A stretch of DNA of 60,524 bases from Pseudomonadota bacterium. Lineage in GTDB: Bacteria > Pseudomonadota > Gammaproteobacteria > Burkholderiales > JABEVD01. The translations under genes and the position numbers were made by a program. Location: assembly GCA_021835845.1 (NCBI GenBank), contig JAKBJU010000015.1, forward strand, positions 1 to 60,524. The letters are read 5' to 3'. Shown here one piece after another: positions 20,361 to 30,637 of the stretch. Position 1 is the stretch's first letter, and each line of letters starts with the position of its first letter. Below the pieces are notes generated by a model that did not search any database, was not told the origin of the DNA, and saw only the letters and a program-made list of their open reading frames with translations.

Positions 20361-21099
20361 GCGCGATGCATCCATGGTCGATCTGCATTGCCACTTTCTC
20401 CCCGGGATCGACGACGGTCCTGCGACTCTGGAGGAGGGCATCGCGCTGGCGCGCAAGGCTGCCGTAAACGGAATCGGCAGGGTGGTGGTGACGCCGCACA
20501 TCCACTGCGGTCGATATGAAAACGATCTGGATTCGATTCTCCCCGTGTTCGAAATGTTTTCCAGGGAGCTGGAAGCCAGAGATGTCCCGATCAGGCTGGA
20601 TTTCGCGGCGGAAGTGAGGATGGGTCCCGAGATCATCGAATTGACCGAAAGCGAAAAACTTCCCTTCCTCGGGATGCGGGACGGATGCAGGCTGCTGCTT
20701 CTGGAGTTTCCCCATAGCCACATTCCGCTGGGGAGCGAAAAGATGGTGAACTGGCTTCTGTTGAGGAAAATTCGCCCGGTGATTGCCCACCCCGAAAGAA
20801 ACAAGGATGTCATGCGGAATCTTTCGAAAATCGTGCCTTTCATCGAGATGGGCTGCCTGCTTCAGGTTACGGCAGGATCAATGGCGGGAAACTTCGGCCC
20901 GTTATGCCGTTCGGCATGCATCAAGCTGCTGGAATCGGGCTTGGTCTGGGCCATGGCATCGGATGCGCACAATCTGTCGCATCGCCCTCCCGAACTTGAA
21001 ACGGGGCGGGCTGCGGCCGAGAAAATCGTGGGAAGCGCTGCATCCTGGGCGATGGTGCGCGACAACCCTGCATCCATCCTGGAGAGCCATCCTGCCTAG
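20326..21099 (+). CDS. PHP-family tyrosine-protein phosphatase (CpsB/YwqE type)
   Basis: 257 aa (241 from the alternative ATG at 20374). Mn-dependent phosphatase of the PHP superfamily that removes phosphate from the tyrosine tail of the partner kinase. The metal-binding motifs are visible: DLHCHFLPGIDDG at the start, VVTPHIH, then VIAHPERN and SDAHN near the end. Family members usually begin 1-3 residues before D-H-H, which favours 20374. ATG 20326 has a better ribosome-binding site (CGGAAC) and would make its first codons overlap the kinase's tyrosine-tail codons. The kinase/phosphatase pairing fixes the role well. Confidence 0.9.
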   Translation: MALTDTATQQPERDASMVDLHCHFLPGIDDGPATLEEGIALARKAAVNGIGRVVVTPHIHCGRYENDLDSILPVFEMFSRELEARDVPIRLDFAAEVRMGPEIIELTESEKLPFLGMRDGCRLLLLEFPHSHIPLGSEKMVNWLLLRKIRPVIAHPERNKDVMRNLSKIVPFIEMGCLLQVTAGSMAGNFGPLCRSACIKLLESGLVWAMASDAHNLSHRPPELETGRAAAEKIVGSAASWAMVRDNPASILESHPA

Positions 21100-21718
21100 C
21101 AAACCTGTCCTGCTGCCGCTCGCCTTTCTGGCTGTCATGACGCTCTGCGCAGCCGGAATGGGCGCAGCCGATCTTTATTCGCTACGCCCGTCCGGTGCAA
21201 TGGACGAGCGGCCAGCTCAAGGGAGGGGCTTTTGCAGCGAGGGCGATGCACTCGCAGCGCTGAATATTGCCTTGAGGCTCGATCCTGAGAATCCCAATTA
21301 CAGGGAAGACAGGAGCCGCCTGGATTATCTGGAAGCGCAGCGGTCGGAGGGCGCGCGCAAGGCCGAACTGCTCGATGATGCGCTATTCCAGATCAGGAAA
21401 GCGATCAGACTCAGGCCGGTTTCTCCCTATGCCTGGTCGATGCTGATGCAGGTAAAAATGGGTCTCGGGGAAATCGACCAGGAGTTCCTGGATGCTCTGG
21501 ACAATGCTTTGATGCTGGGTCCATGGGAGCCTGAAATACAGCGCGCTGTTGCCGATGCCGGACTGAATGTCTGGGCGGTGCTGAACGATTCGCAGAAAGG
21601 GAAAATTCTCGAAGATATCAAGAGGGGAATGACGCGCCAGCCTGGCGAGATGGTCCGGATCGCGACGCAAAGCCGGGCCGGGGGGGGCAGGCGTTCCGGG
21701 AAATATGCCTGCAACTGA
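21092..21718 (+). CDS. Small secreted TPR-like protein of the EPS operon
   Basis: About 208 aa. A hydrophobic leader (LLPLAFLAVMTLCAAGMGA) is followed by helical repeats of TPR character (ALAALNIALRLDPENPNYREDRSRL; IRKAIRLRPVSPYAWS). There is no ATG before the leader: CTG 21092, with GGAGAG at 21081, or the in-frame ATG at 21137 (which cuts the leader) are the options. It overlaps the end of the phosphatase gene and the start of the polymerase gene, so translation may be coupled. Likely a periplasmic scaffold for polymerisation or export; function otherwise unknown. Confidence 0.65.
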   Translation: MPSKPVLLPLAFLAVMTLCAAGMGAADLYSLRPSGAMDERPAQGRGFCSEGDALAALNIALRLDPENPNYREDRSRLDYLEAQRSEGARKAELLDDALFQIRKAIRLRPVSPYAWSMLMQVKMGLGEIDQEFLDALDNALMLGPWEPEIQRAVADAGLNVWAVLNDSQKGKILEDIKRGMTRQPGEMVRIATQSRAGGGRRSGKYACN

Positions 21719-23117
21719 AGTTGACCCTGGCAAGGCGAGTTTCGGAGACTACTTGTTCCGCTCTTTTCTGGCCTATGTCGTGTGGATACCGCTTCCCATG
21801 GGAAGCAACCGTCCCTGGGCATGGGCCCTTCTGGAGATAGGGGTCTATGCGCTGGCGATGGCTTGGCTCTGGGGCTTCTACAGGGGAAAACTGGATCTGT
21901 CCCCCGCCTTCAGAAATGCGAAGACGATCCTGGTCCTGCTGGGCTGCTGGCTGGTTTACACCTTGATCCAGATCGTTCCATTGCCGATTTCCATGGTTTC
22001 GCTGATCTCTCCGGAGTCCGCGAAAATGCATGCATTGGCCAGTCAGTCGGGATGGATTCCGCTTTCCGTGGATCCCCATGCCAGCACCGTGGCGTGGCTC
22101 AAGAGCCTTGCCTATGTGCTGGTTTTTGGATTCTCGCTGCTTGTTGTGGCAAGCCGGAGGCGTCTCGAATTGCTGGCCCATGCGCTCGTTTTCAGCGGAC
22201 TTCTGCAGGCTTTTTACGGTAGCCTGATGACGCTTTCTGGTTTGGAGTACGGATTCTTCATCCAAAAGTTCGCCTATGTCGGCAATGCCACGGGCACTTT
22301 CGTCAATCGCAACCATTTTGCAGGCTACCTCGAAATGTGCCTGGCTGTCGGAATCGGGCTCATGATCTCCAGCCTCGGGGGGAAACCGGCCATGACCCGA
22401 CGGCAGAAATTGAGGAATTTCATTACGCTCCTGCTGGGGGAAAAGCTCCGCCTGAGACTCTATCTTGCGGTGATGGTGATTGCTCTGGTACTCACCCATT
22501 CGAGGATGGGGAACACAGCATTTTTTTCGAGCATGATCGTCGCAGGTATCATCGGCCTAGCCTTGTCCAGGAATGCGTCGCGCGCCACGGTTGTGCTCCT
22601 GGTCAGCCTAGTCGTGATCGACATTTTCATCGTGGGAACCTGGTTCGGAGTCGAAAAGGTGGTGGCGAGAATCGAGAACACTTCCATCGCGAGCGATGCC
22701 GACAGGGTCGATGTCAGCGAGAATGCTTTGAGCCAATGGCGGGATTATTTCCTTGTCGGGTCCGGGGGCGGAAGCTTCTACGCCGTTTTCCCGCGATATC
22801 GCAGCGGTGACATCGGTAATTATTACGATCATGCGCATGACGATTATGTCGAGTTCGCATCGGAATACGGCATTGTCGGGATGCTGCTTCTGGGAGGTGT
22901 TGTCCTTTCATCGTTTGCGGCAGCGCTGCTTGCGCAGCAGCGAAGGCGAGATCCATTGAAGAGAGGCATGGCCTTTTCTTCCGCGATGGGAATCATTGCG
23001 CTGCTGATCCACAGTTCTGTCGATTTCAACCTCCAGATTCCTGCGAATGCGGCAACATTCATGATCGTCCTCTCGTTGGGATGGATTTCCCTGCATCTCG
23101 ATACAAATGGCGCCTGA
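21705..23117 (+). CDS. O-antigen polymerase/ligase-like membrane protein (Wzy_C family)
   Basis: 470 aa, about 10-12 transmembrane helices. The family signature region includes [15 protein letters not shown], the hydrophobic block with [10 protein letters not shown], and the long periplasmic loop with [17 protein letters not shown]. In O-antigen ligases and polymerases this loop carries the working Arg/His residues. In this context (Wza, Wzc, barrel) it is most likely the polymerase of the secreted polysaccharide. Overlap of 14 bp with the TPR gene. Polymerase versus ligase cannot be decided from sequence alone. Confidence 0.85.
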   Translation: MPATEVDPGKASFGDYLFRSFLAYVVWIPLPMGSNRPWAWALLEIGVYALAMAWLWGFYRGKLDLSPAFRNAKTILVLLGCWLVYTLIQIVPLPISMVSLISPESAKMHALASQSGWIPLSVDPHASTVAWLKSLAYVLVFGFSLLVVASRRRLELLAHALVFSGLLQAFYGSLMTLSGLEYGFFIQKFAYVGNATGTFVNRNHFAGYLEMCLAVGIGLMISSLGGKPAMTRRQKLRNFITLLLGEKLRLRLYLAVMVIALVLTHSRMGNTAFFSSMIVAGIIGLALSRNASRATVVLLVSLVVIDIFIVGTWFGVEKVVARIENTSIASDADRVDVSENALSQWRDYFLVGSGGGSFYAVFPRYRSGDIGNYYDHAHDDYVEFASEYGIVGMLLLGGVVLSSFAAALLAQQRRRDPLKRGMAFSSAMGIIALLIHSSVDFNLQIPANAATFMIVLSLGWISLHLDTNGA

Positions 23118-23194
23118 ACATTCCTCGTTTTTCATCCCCGACAGGTATTCAGGGTAGAATTAACCATGACATCAACATTCTTGGGAACGGACGG

Positions 23195-24526
23195 ATGAAA
23201 TTATCGGTTGTCGGAACGGGTTATGTGGGGCTTGTGACCGGGGCATGCTTCGCGGAGATGGGCAATGTGGTGACCTGCGTGGACATAGACAAGGGCAAGA
23301 TCGAGAATCTGAAGCAGGGGATATTGCCGATCTACGAGCCCGGGCTTGACGAGATCGTGAGGAACAATTACCGGGAAGGCAGGCTGAAATTCACCACTTC
23401 CCTTCCCGAGTCCCTGGAAGGGGCGCAAGCCTGCTTCATCGCAGTGGGCACGCCACCCGATGAAGACGGCTCTGCAGACCTCAAGCATGTTCTGGCTGTG
23501 GCCCGCGAGATTGGCCAGAACCTGAACGATTATTGCGCGATCGTCGACAAGTCGACGGTTCCGGTGGGCACTGCGGAGAAGGTGAGGGGGACGATCCAGT
23601 CCGAGCTCGAGAAGCGCGGCGTGGCGGTTCCTTTCGACGTGGTGAGCAATCCCGAGTTTCTGAAGGAGGGAGCGGCGGTCGAGGACTTCACGAGGCCCGA
23701 CAGGATCGTGGTGGGCTGCGACAGCGAGCGGTCGCTTGAAGTGATGCGCGAGCTTTACGGGCCATTCGTGAGGAACCACGAGCGCCTTGTCCTGATGGGC
23801 ATCAAGGAAGCCGAGATGACGAAGTATGCGGCGAATGCGATGCTGGCGACCAAGATTTCTTTCATGAACGAGATCGCCAATCTGTGCGACAGGATGGGGG
23901 TGGACGTGGAGAAGGTGAGGGTGGGGATAGGGTCGGATGCGCGGATCGGCTATTCCTTCATCTATCCCGGGTGCGGCTACGGGGGCTCGTGCTTTCCCAA
24001 GGACGTCAAGGCGATCATCCAGATGGCGAAGGATAGCGGGCTGGATCCTGTGGTGCTGAATGCGGTGGAAGAGCGGAACGCGCAGCAGAAGCGGTATCTT
24101 TCGAAGAAGATCGCCATGCATTTCGGGGAAAATCTTGCAGGGAAGACCTTTGCCTTGTGGGGGCTCTCCTTCAAGCCGAAGACGGACGACATGCGTGAGG
24201 CGTCCAGCATCGTGCTGCTGGAATATCTGATGGAAAAAGGCGCGAAAGTCAGGGCATACGACCCGGTTGCGATGGAGGTTGCGAGAAGGGAATTGCCTTC
24301 GGAGTGGTTCGGGAGCGGGAATCTCGAACTCGTTTCTCACCAGTACGACGCTCTGGTCGGTGCGGATGCGCTGGTATTGGTGACGGAATGGAAGGCTTTC
24401 AGAACCCCGGATTTCTCCTTCATGGAACAGGTGATGAAGGGCAAGGTGATCTTCGACGGGCGCAATGTCTACGATCCGGAGAAGGCGGAGAAGTTCGGCT
24501 TCACCTACTACGGTGTGGGCAGGTGA
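23195..24526 (+). CDS. ugd: UDP-glucose 6-dehydrogenase
   Basis: 443 aa. Oxidises UDP-glucose to UDP-glucuronate with two NAD+, a precursor of acidic polysaccharide. It has the Rossmann start [21 protein letters not shown], the central PEFLKEGAA, and the catalytic cysteine C266 in [10 protein letters not shown] in the [16 protein letters not shown] blocks is typical. Start at ATG 23195 because the family begins MK(L/I)xV-G-GYVG. It follows the EPS operon by about 80 bp and is probably part of the same programme, which suggests that the polymer contains uronic acid. Confidence 0.96.
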   Translation: MKLSVVGTGYVGLVTGACFAEMGNVVTCVDIDKGKIENLKQGILPIYEPGLDEIVRNNYREGRLKFTTSLPESLEGAQACFIAVGTPPDEDGSADLKHVLAVAREIGQNLNDYCAIVDKSTVPVGTAEKVRGTIQSELEKRGVAVPFDVVSNPEFLKEGAAVEDFTRPDRIVVGCDSERSLEVMRELYGPFVRNHERLVLMGIKEAEMTKYAANAMLATKISFMNEIANLCDRMGVDVEKVRVGIGSDARIGYSFIYPGCGYGGSCFPKDVKAIIQMAKDSGLDPVVLNAVEERNAQQKRYLSKKIAMHFGENLAGKTFALWGLSFKPKTDDMREASSIVLLEYLMEKGAKVRAYDPVAMEVARRELPSEWFGSGNLELVSHQYDALVGADALVLVTEWKAFRTPDFSFMEQVMKGKVIFDGRNVYDPEKAEKFGFTYYGVGR

Positions 24527-24529
24527 GCG

Positions 24530-25618
24530 CTATTTTTCTGGAAACAGGACGATTCTTGCGCCGATGCGCAGGTTTCGTGCCGACACCGAGCTGTTCCAGC
24601 GTTCGATGTCGGTGGCGCTGACCCCGAAACGGTGGGCGATGCCGAGCAGGGTGTCGTTTTTGCGTATGCGATAGAGCGTGCGCCCCTTCTCCCGCTTCGA
24701 GGAAGAGGCAGCGGGCATCGCTTCCAGATTGCTTGCGAATATTGCGGCATTGTCCGAGGGAAGCAGGATGGATCTGGCCTCTTCGGCCGGCCACACTTGC
24801 TTCGTGGCGCCCGGGTTGAGGGCGACGAATTCGGACACGGGAATTTCGGCAAGATGGGCCGCCAGCCTGATGTCGATATTCTGATGCGTCCTGATTTCCG
24901 AAAAATAGGGTTTGTCCGGGATGGGAGAGAGATCCAGTCCGAATTTTTCGGGATCGCTCAGAACGTTCCTGAGTGCGATCAGCCTGGTGTAGAAATTCCT
25001 GGTTTCAAGAGGCAGATCGAGACTGGCGAAATTGGTTTCGAGTCCGTTTTCCTGATTTCTGTGCAGTGCCTTGGAAACAGTGCCTTCGCCGGCATTGTAG
25101 GCGGCGAGGGCCAGCGCCCAGTCTCCGAACAGCGCATGAAGGTAAGCGAGATACTTGAGTGCGGCATTCGTTGCAGCGATGATGTCGCGCCTCCCGTCGT
25201 ATCCCTTGTCCGAACGCAGCCCGAAGTGCCTTCCCGTTCCCGGAAGCAGTTGCCACAATCCCGCTGCATGATAGCGCGAATAGACGAGCGGATTGAACCC
25301 GCTTTCGATCATGGGGACGAGCGCGATTTCGGCTGGCATGCCCCGGTTCTCGACTTCGCCCACGATATAATAAAGGTAACGCTTGCTGCGCTCGGCCAGC
25401 GTTTCGATGGTTTTCGGGTGGTCCTCGTACCAGGTTTCCATCTGCTGGACATTGCCCGGATCTTCCGGTTCGGAGAGGGAAAACCCGTTTCTGAGTCGAT
25501 CCCACAGGTCGGAAGGCGCTGTCGGATCATCGGGCGGCAGGGGTGCTGCGACATCTGCAGCATGAGCCTGGATCAGCCAGCCCGCCATGAGCAATGAAAT
25601 GAGCAGCCGCATTTTCAT
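24530..25618 (-). CDS. mltD: Membrane-bound lytic murein transglycosylase D
   Basis: 362 aa. Cleaves peptidoglycan glycan strands with formation of 1,6-anhydro-MurNAc, in the periplasm. Signal peptide MKMRLLISLLMAGWLIQAHA. The SLT domain holds the catalytic glutamate in MIESGFNPLVYS followed by AAGLWQLLPGTG and ALAAYNAGEG. A LysM-like peptidoglycan-binding unit (YRIRKNDTLLGIAHRFGV) is at the C-terminus. The start could be 8 codons further upstream (25642), overlapping gloB; the chosen start gives the cleaner signal peptide. Convergent with ugd, with only 3 bp between. Confidence 0.93.
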   Translation of the reverse strand: MKMRLLISLLMAGWLIQAHAADVAAPLPPDDPTAPSDLWDRLRNGFSLSEPEDPGNVQQMETWYEDHPKTIETLAERSKRYLYYIVGEVENRGMPAEIALVPMIESGFNPLVYSRYHAAGLWQLLPGTGRHFGLRSDKGYDGRRDIIAATNAALKYLAYLHALFGDWALALAAYNAGEGTVSKALHRNQENGLETNFASLDLPLETRNFYTRLIALRNVLSDPEKFGLDLSPIPDKPYFSEIRTHQNIDIRLAAHLAEIPVSEFVALNPGATKQVWPAEEARSILLPSDNAAIFASNLEAMPAASSSKREKGRTLYRIRKNDTLLGIAHRFGVSATDIERWNSSVSARNLRIGARIVLFPEK

Positions 25619-25623
25619 CAAAT

Positions 25624-26388
25624 TCAGAAGTCGTTTTTCCATTGCCTGAGCGCCGTGAAGACTTCAAGCGGGCTCGTCAGGCTCGTGCCGGAATGCCTTG
25701 AGGCAGCTTCCGCAACGCGGGGGATGAAGCAGCGCAGGAAGGGATTGGTCTGCCTTTCGATGTCCAGGGTCGAAGGAAGGGTGGGCAGATGCTTCTTTCG
25801 CAGGCCAAGCGCCTCGGCTTCGCGCCCGCGCAGGGCTTCGTTTTCCGGTTCCACTTCCTTCGCGAAATGGATGTTGGCCAGTGTGTATTCGTGGGCGCAG
25901 TAAACGCGCGTGTCCCCGGGAAGATGCGACAGTTTTTCCAGTGAGGCATGCATCTGGGCCATGGTGCCTTCGAATACTCTGCCGCATCCGCATCCGAACA
26001 GGGTGTCTCCGCAGAAAAGCGCGCCTTCTCCATAATAGGCGATATGCCCCAGCGTATGGCCGGGAGTGTCGAGTATGTCGAGCGTCATGCCGATCTCGGG
26101 GAGAGAAATCCTGTCCCCTTCCCTGGCTGGATGGGTCAATCCCGGAATGGATTCTCCTGCGGGTCCGTAGATTTTGCAGGAGAAGCGCGCCTTCAGTTCG
26201 AGATTCCCGCCGACATGATCGGCATGGTGGTGGGTGTTGAGTATCGCGACGAGTGAGAGGTTTTCGGATTCCAGGTAATGCAGCAGGAGGGCGGCATCTC
26301 CCGGGTCGATGGCGGCAGCGCGCTGGTTATTTCTGGCTACCCAGATATAATTGTCCCTGAATGCGGGGATCGGTTCGATCGAGAGCAT
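25624..26388 (-). CDS. gloB: Hydroxyacylglutathione hydrolase (glyoxalase II)
   Basis: 254 aa. Hydrolyses S-lactoylglutathione to lactate and glutathione in methylglyoxal detoxification. The metallo-beta-lactamase fold has the double-metal motif THHHADH, then DTPGHTLGH, FCGDTLFGCGCGR and YCAHEYT. The C-terminal domain has NPFLRC. On the minus strand TATAAT (plus positions 26413-26418) about 25 bp before the ATG is a good -10. mltD follows directly and may be co-transcribed. Confidence 0.95.
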   Translation of the reverse strand: MLSIEPIPAFRDNYIWVARNNQRAAAIDPGDAALLLHYLESENLSLVAILNTHHHADHVGGNLELKARFSCKIYGPAGESIPGLTHPAREGDRISLPEIGMTLDILDTPGHTLGHIAYYGEGALFCGDTLFGCGCGRVFEGTMAQMHASLEKLSHLPGDTRVYCAHEYTLANIHFAKEVEPENEALRGREAEALGLRKKHLPTLPSTLDIERQTNPFLRCFIPRVAEAASRHSGTSLTSPLEVFTALRQWKNDF

Positions 26389-26429
26389 GCAGCAACCCCG
26401 TGCAAAATTGAGATTATAGCTTAGCAGAT

Positions 26430-27137
26430 ATGACCGGTTTGGAAGAGTGGTTTGAAACGCCTGTCGGGCAATACCTGCTCGAGCGGGAATATGCCTACTT
26501 CGACCAGGGCGTGGGAGATGTGTTCGGTTATCATGCCGTCCAGCTCGGGCTTTCGCGCATGGATTTTCTCAGGACGAGCCGCATGCAGCTCAAGGTGAGG
26601 AGCGGACTGGACCTCGCGATGGATTTTTTCAACCTGCCCTTCGATTCGGGCAGCATCGATCTGGCGATTTTGCCCCACCTTCTCGAATTCAGCAGCAATC
26701 CTCACCAGATTCTGCGGGAAATCGAGCGCGTGATGCGTCCCGAAGGCAGGATCATGCTGAGCGGATTCAATCCCTTCAGCCTGTGGGGAGTGCGGCGCCT
26801 GGCGAGCCGATCGATTGTCGCCCCCTGGTGCGGCAATTTCATTTCGCTGTCTCGCCTGAAGGATTGGCTCGCGCTTCTCGGTTTCGAGGTCGCGGCAGGG
26901 AAGTTGTGCTGCTATGTTCCGCCTTTCGATCAGGAAAAATGGCTGAGCCGGTTCGGCTTCATGGAAAAGGCTGGAGACCGCTGGTGGCCCATCTCCGGGG
27001 GAGTGTACTTTCTGGTCGCGATCAAGCGGGTCAGGGGAGTCAGGCTGATCCGGCCAAGCTGGGAGCTTTCGGCGCAGAATTCGCTGGCCCCGGTAGTCAG
27101 GAAATTCAATAAACCTCCATGCAGGAAAGCGAAGTGA
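26430..27137 (+). CDS. SAM-dependent class I methyltransferase (YafS-like)
   Basis: 235 aa. The methyltransferase core is recognisable by [37 protein letters not shown] (motif around the acidic residue and post-motif III) and [12 protein letters not shown]. The glycine-rich motif I is weak ([14 protein letters not shown]), as in the YafS group that neighbours gloB and rnhA in many proteobacteria. Substrate unknown. The stop overlaps the rnhA start (TGATG). Confidence 0.8.
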   Translation: MTGLEEWFETPVGQYLLEREYAYFDQGVGDVFGYHAVQLGLSRMDFLRTSRMQLKVRSGLDLAMDFFNLPFDSGSIDLAILPHLLEFSSNPHQILREIERVMRPEGRIMLSGFNPFSLWGVRRLASRSIVAPWCGNFISLSRLKDWLALLGFEVAAGKLCCYVPPFDQEKWLSRFGFMEKAGDRWWPISGGVYFLVAIKRVRGVRLIRPSWELSAQNSLAPVVRKFNKPPCRKAK

Positions 27138-27586
27138 TGGAAGTGGTCGAGATTTATACGGACGGCGCGTGCAAGGGAAACCCGGGCGTCGGAGGGTGGG
27201 GCGCATTGCTGCGCCATGGCGCGCATCAGCGCGAATTGTTCGGCGGGGAACTGGACACCACGAACAACCGCATGGAATTGCTGGCGGTGATCCGGGCGCT
27301 GGAAGCCCTGAAGCGTCATGTCAGGGTCAAAATCTATACCGACTCCAAATATGTGCAGCAGGGGATCAGCACCTGGATCCACGACTGGAAGCGCCGCGGC
27401 TGGAAAACTTCCAGCAGGCAGCCGGTCAAGAATGAAGATTTGTGGCGGGAACTTGACGATCTTGCTGCGAGGCACGAGATCGAATGGCACTGGGTGAAGG
27501 GGCACAGCGGACACGACGGCAACGAGACGGCCGACAAGCTGGCGAACAGGGGAGTTCAGAGCGTACTCGGAGGGAAAATGAGATGA
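27137..27586 (+). CDS. rnhA: Ribonuclease HI
   Basis: 149 aa. Degrades the RNA strand of RNA-DNA hybrids (R-loops, primers). The catalytic carboxylates sit in [27 protein letters not shown] and [10 protein letters not shown]; the basic loop KRRGWKTSS is also present. ATG 27137 overlaps the preceding stop and has AGGA at proper distance; a start at 27119 would add six residues. The stop overlaps the following dnaQ-like start by ATGA. Confidence 0.96.
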   Translation: MEVVEIYTDGACKGNPGVGGWGALLRHGAHQRELFGGELDTTNNRMELLAVIRALEALKRHVRVKIYTDSKYVQQGISTWIHDWKRRGWKTSSRQPVKNEDLWRELDDLAARHEIEWHWVKGHSGHDGNETADKLANRGVQSVLGGKMR

Positions 27587-28263
27587 GGCAGATCGTGCTC
27601 GATACCGAAACGACCGGACTTGATCCGAAATTTGGACACAGGCTGGTCGAGCTGGCTGCGGTGGAAATGAGGAACCGCAGACTGACGGGCAACCGCTTTC
27701 ATCGCTACCTGAATCCGGAGCGCGAGATCGACGCCAAGGCGCAGGAAATCCACGGCCTGAGCCTGGAATTCCTGGAGGACAAGCCGAAATTCAGGGATGT
27801 CGCTCCCGAATTCCTGGACTTCGTGAACGGCGCTGAGCTCATCATCCATAACGCCCCTTTCGACCTTTCCTTTCTCAATATGGAACTCGGGCTGCTTGAT
27901 TTGCCGGGTCTCGATTCGCCCGTGATCGATACCCTGGTGATGGCGAAAGAGCTCCATCCCGGCAAGCGGAACAATCTCGACGCGCTATGCGAGCGCTATG
28001 CGGTCAACAATTCCAGACGCGTCCTGCACGGCGCGCTGCTGGATGCCGAATTGCTGGCGGAAGTTTATCTTGCCATGACACGCGGCCAGGAAAGCCTGGT
28101 CATCGAACTCGATGGTGCGGATTCCTTCGGCGAGGTCGGATCGTTCGAGCGTCGGCTGGTGGTGCAGCGCGCGGATCCGGATGAACTTGCCGCGCATGCC
28201 GAACAGCTCGAGCAGATCGACAAGGCCAGCCAGGGTGCCTGCTTATGGCACCAATCGGCATGA
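27583..28263 (+). CDS. dnaQ: DNA polymerase III epsilon subunit (3'-5' exonuclease)
   Basis: 226 aa. DEDDh exonuclease that proofreads replication: Exo[11 protein letters not shown], Exo[12 protein letters not shown], and ExoIII with H in [10 protein letters not shown]. The C-terminus is short and ends in QGACLWHQS. The rnhA-dnaQ neighbourship is the usual one, supporting a replicative role over a general exonuclease. Start by ATGA overlap. Confidence 0.93.
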   Translation: MRQIVLDTETTGLDPKFGHRLVELAAVEMRNRRLTGNRFHRYLNPEREIDAKAQEIHGLSLEFLEDKPKFRDVAPEFLDFVNGAELIIHNAPFDLSFLNMELGLLDLPGLDSPVIDTLVMAKELHPGKRNNLDALCERYAVNNSRRVLHGALLDAELLAEVYLAMTRGQESLVIELDGADSFGEVGSFERRLVVQRADPDELAAHAEQLEQIDKASQGACLWHQSA

Positions 28264-28303
28264 AAATCGGGTATGATTACGCCATTTCATTCCGACCCCG
28301 TAT

Positions 28304-29272
28304 ATGAAGATTACCTTCCTTGACTTCGAGCAGCCCATCGCAGAACTTGAAACCAAGATCGAGGAGTTGCGTTTTGTACAGGACGATTCGGCTGTCGATA
28401 TTTCCGAAGAAATCGATCGCCTGCAGAAAAAAAATCTGGGGCTGACCAAGGAGATCTATTCCAAGCTCAATGCATGGCAGATTTCCCAGGTTGCAAGGCA
28501 TCCCCAGCGCCCCTACTCGCTGGACTATATCCAGCATCTTTTCACCGATTTCGAGGAGCTCCACGGCGACCGCGCTTTTGCGGACGACCATGCGATCGTG
28601 GGCGGGCTGGCCAGGTTCAACGGACAGCCTGTCATGGTCATCGGCCATCAGAAGGGCAGAGACACCAAGGAAAAGATTTTCCGCAATTTCGGCATGCCTC
28701 GCCCGGAGGGCTACAGGAAGGCCCTGAGGCTGATGCGTCTTGCCGAGAAATTCGGCCTGCCGATTTTCACTTTCATCGACACGCCAGGCGCCTATCCCGG
28801 CATCGGCGCGGAGGAGCGGGGCCAATCCGAGGCGATAGGGCGCAATCTGTATGTGATGGCGGAATTGAAAGTGCCCTTGATTTGCACGGTGATCGGGGAG
28901 GGCGGTTCGGGCGGGGCGCTCGCCATTGCCGTGGGAGACGTGCTTTTGATGCTGCAGTATTCGACCTATTCCGTGATTTCTCCCGAAGGCTGCGCATCGA
29001 TCCTCTGGAAAAGCGCAGACAAGGCCTCCGAGGCCGCCGAGACGCTGGGCATTACCGCGACCCGCCTGAAAACGCTGGGGCTGGTCGACAGGGTTATTCC
29101 TGAACCGCTGGGCGGTGCGCATCGCGATTACCAGGCCATGATGCGCTCCCTCAAATCCGCCCTGCAGGAGTCCCTGAGCCAGGTCCAGTCGAAATCTCTC
29201 GATGCCATGCTCAAGTCCCGCTACGAGCGGCTGATGAATTATGGCAAATTCAAGGAAGTCGCAGTTCCCTGA
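28304..29272 (+). CDS. accA: Acetyl-CoA carboxylase carboxyltransferase subunit alpha
   Basis: 322 aa, the normal length. With AccD it transfers carboxyl from carboxybiotin to acetyl-CoA, giving malonyl-CoA. N-terminal [11 protein letters not shown], then the crotonase-like core with [42 protein letters not shown] and [11 protein letters not shown]. The tilS gene starts inside its last codons (32-nt overlap). Confidence 0.97.
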   Translation: MKITFLDFEQPIAELETKIEELRFVQDDSAVDISEEIDRLQKKNLGLTKEIYSKLNAWQISQVARHPQRPYSLDYIQHLFTDFEELHGDRAFADDHAIVGGLARFNGQPVMVIGHQKGRDTKEKIFRNFGMPRPEGYRKALRLMRLAEKFGLPIFTFIDTPGAYPGIGAEERGQSEAIGRNLYVMAELKVPLICTVIGEGGSGGALAIAVGDVLLMLQYSTYSVISPEGCASILWKSADKASEAAETLGITATRLKTLGLVDRVIPEPLGGAHRDYQAMMRSLKSALQESLSQVQSKSLDAMLKSRYERLMNYGKFKEVAVP

Positions 29273-30572
29273 TCCCGTTGCGGTCGTCGAATCGATCCTG
29301 TTGAGGACGGTTTCTCCCGGCGATCGCCTCGTTCTGGGCTTGAGCGGCGGACTTGATTCGGTCGCCCTGCTGCATATCCTGAAGAGAATCTCGCCTGTCG
29401 CGAACTCAAGCCTCTCCTGCCTCCATGTCAACCACAAAATCAGCCCGAATGCCTCGGCCTGGGCAATATTTTGTTCGGATCTTTGCGAAAATTGGCATGT
29501 TCCCCTGAAAGTTGTGGAAGTCGACATATCGCCGCATCTCTCATCAGGAATGGAAGCTGCCGCACGCATCGCGCGCTATGCTGCTTTCGAAAAAGTCGAG
29601 GCTGAGCACGTGGTGCTCGCCCAGCACCAGGACGACCAGGCTGAAACCCTGCTGCTGCAGCTTTTCCGGGGGGCGGGTCCGAAGGGGCTTGCCGCCATGG
29701 GGGAATCGACACGGATCGAGAACAGGACTGTTTTGAGGCCGCTGCTCGGCATTTCGCGCAAGACGCTGGAAGCCTATGCTCGCGAAAACCAGCTTGAATG
29801 GATCTCTGACGAGAGCAATTCCGATCAGCGTTTCGACAGGAATTTCGTGCGCCACAGCCTAGTTCCCCTGATCAGGGAGCGCTTTCCCGGATTCAGGGAG
29901 ACGCTCGCCCGATCGAGCCAGCATTTTGCGGAAGCAGCCCTGCTGCTGGACGAACTTGCGGCAATCGATGCGGCGGGGGCGATAATCGGGAAGACGCTGA
30001 AAGCATCGAGATTGCAGGAACTGTCCAGAGAGCGGGCGAAAAACCTGCTGCGCCATTATCTTGCCGAAAACGACGTCAGGATGCCTTCCGCCCGGCGTCT
30101 GGAGGAGATGCTGAGGCAGCTTTCGGCAGCAAGGCGGGATGCCGCCATATCGATAGCTCATGACGGGTTGGAGATCAAGTGCTACAGGGGGCTGATTTGC
30201 ATCGTCGAACCATTGTCGTCCTGCTCGGGGCTTTGCAGGGTCTGGCATGGAGAATCCCGGGTGTCCGTTCCGGAACTTGGCGGGGAGCTCCTGTTCGAGG
30301 AAGGGGGCGATGGGCTCGATCCGGCCAAGCTCGTTGAACCGGTGACGGTCAGGGTGAGGGAAGGTGGGGAGCGCTTTCGTCCCGCGCAAAACCGGCCTGA
30401 AAAAAGCCTCAAGAGTCTTTTCCAGGAATGCGGCATTCCGCCGTGGCAAAGGAACCGGCTTCCCCTGCTGTATTGCGGCCAGCGCCTCGTCTGGGTGCCT
30501 GGAATAGGGCTCGATCCCCGATATCGTGCGCAAAAGGGATGGGTTCCACGCTGGGAGCCGATTTTGTCCTAA
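29241..30572 (+). CDS. tilS: tRNA(Ile)-lysidine synthetase
   Basis: 443 aa. Converts C34 of the CAU-anticodon tRNA-Ile to lysidine, so that it reads AUA. The PP-loop is SGGLDS (35-40). [10 protein letters not shown], the [10 protein letters not shown] block and [12 protein letters not shown] are typical; the C-terminal domain has [10 protein letters not shown] and [12 protein letters not shown]. Overlap with accA is common in this group. The next gene begins after a 65-bp gap with its own promoter. Confidence 0.95.
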   Translation: MANSRKSQFPDPVAVVESILLRTVSPGDRLVLGLSGGLDSVALLHILKRISPVANSSLSCLHVNHKISPNASAWAIFCSDLCENWHVPLKVVEVDISPHLSSGMEAAARIARYAAFEKVEAEHVVLAQHQDDQAETLLLQLFRGAGPKGLAAMGESTRIENRTVLRPLLGISRKTLEAYARENQLEWISDESNSDQRFDRNFVRHSLVPLIRERFPGFRETLARSSQHFAEAALLLDELAAIDAAGAIIGKTLKASRLQELSRERAKNLLRHYLAENDVRMPSARRLEEMLRQLSAARRDAAISIAHDGLEIKCYRGLICIVEPLSSCSGLCRVWHGESRVSVPELGGELLFEEGGDGLDPAKLVEPVTVRVREGGERFRPAQNRPEKSLKSLFQECGIPPWQRNRLPLLYCGQRLVWVPGIGLDPRYRAQKGWVPRWEPILS

Positions 30573-30576
30573 AACT

Positions 30577-30605
30577 GCGACATGGCGCGCAAAGCCTGAT
30601 AAAAT
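30577..30605 (+). promoter_or_regulatory. Promoter candidate for ndk and the following operon
   Basis: GCGACA-N17-TAAAAT with an extended -10 (TGATAAAAT) lies about 33 bp before the ndk ATG, in the gap behind tilS. Confidence 0.5.
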
Positions 30606-30637
30606 ATCGGACTATTTCAATGCTTTTGGAGAATTGC

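Noticed and set aside
18963-20843. 626-aa minus-strand open frame
   Set aside because: Antisense to the Wzc-type kinase and the phosphatase, whose catalytic motifs are clear on the plus strand.
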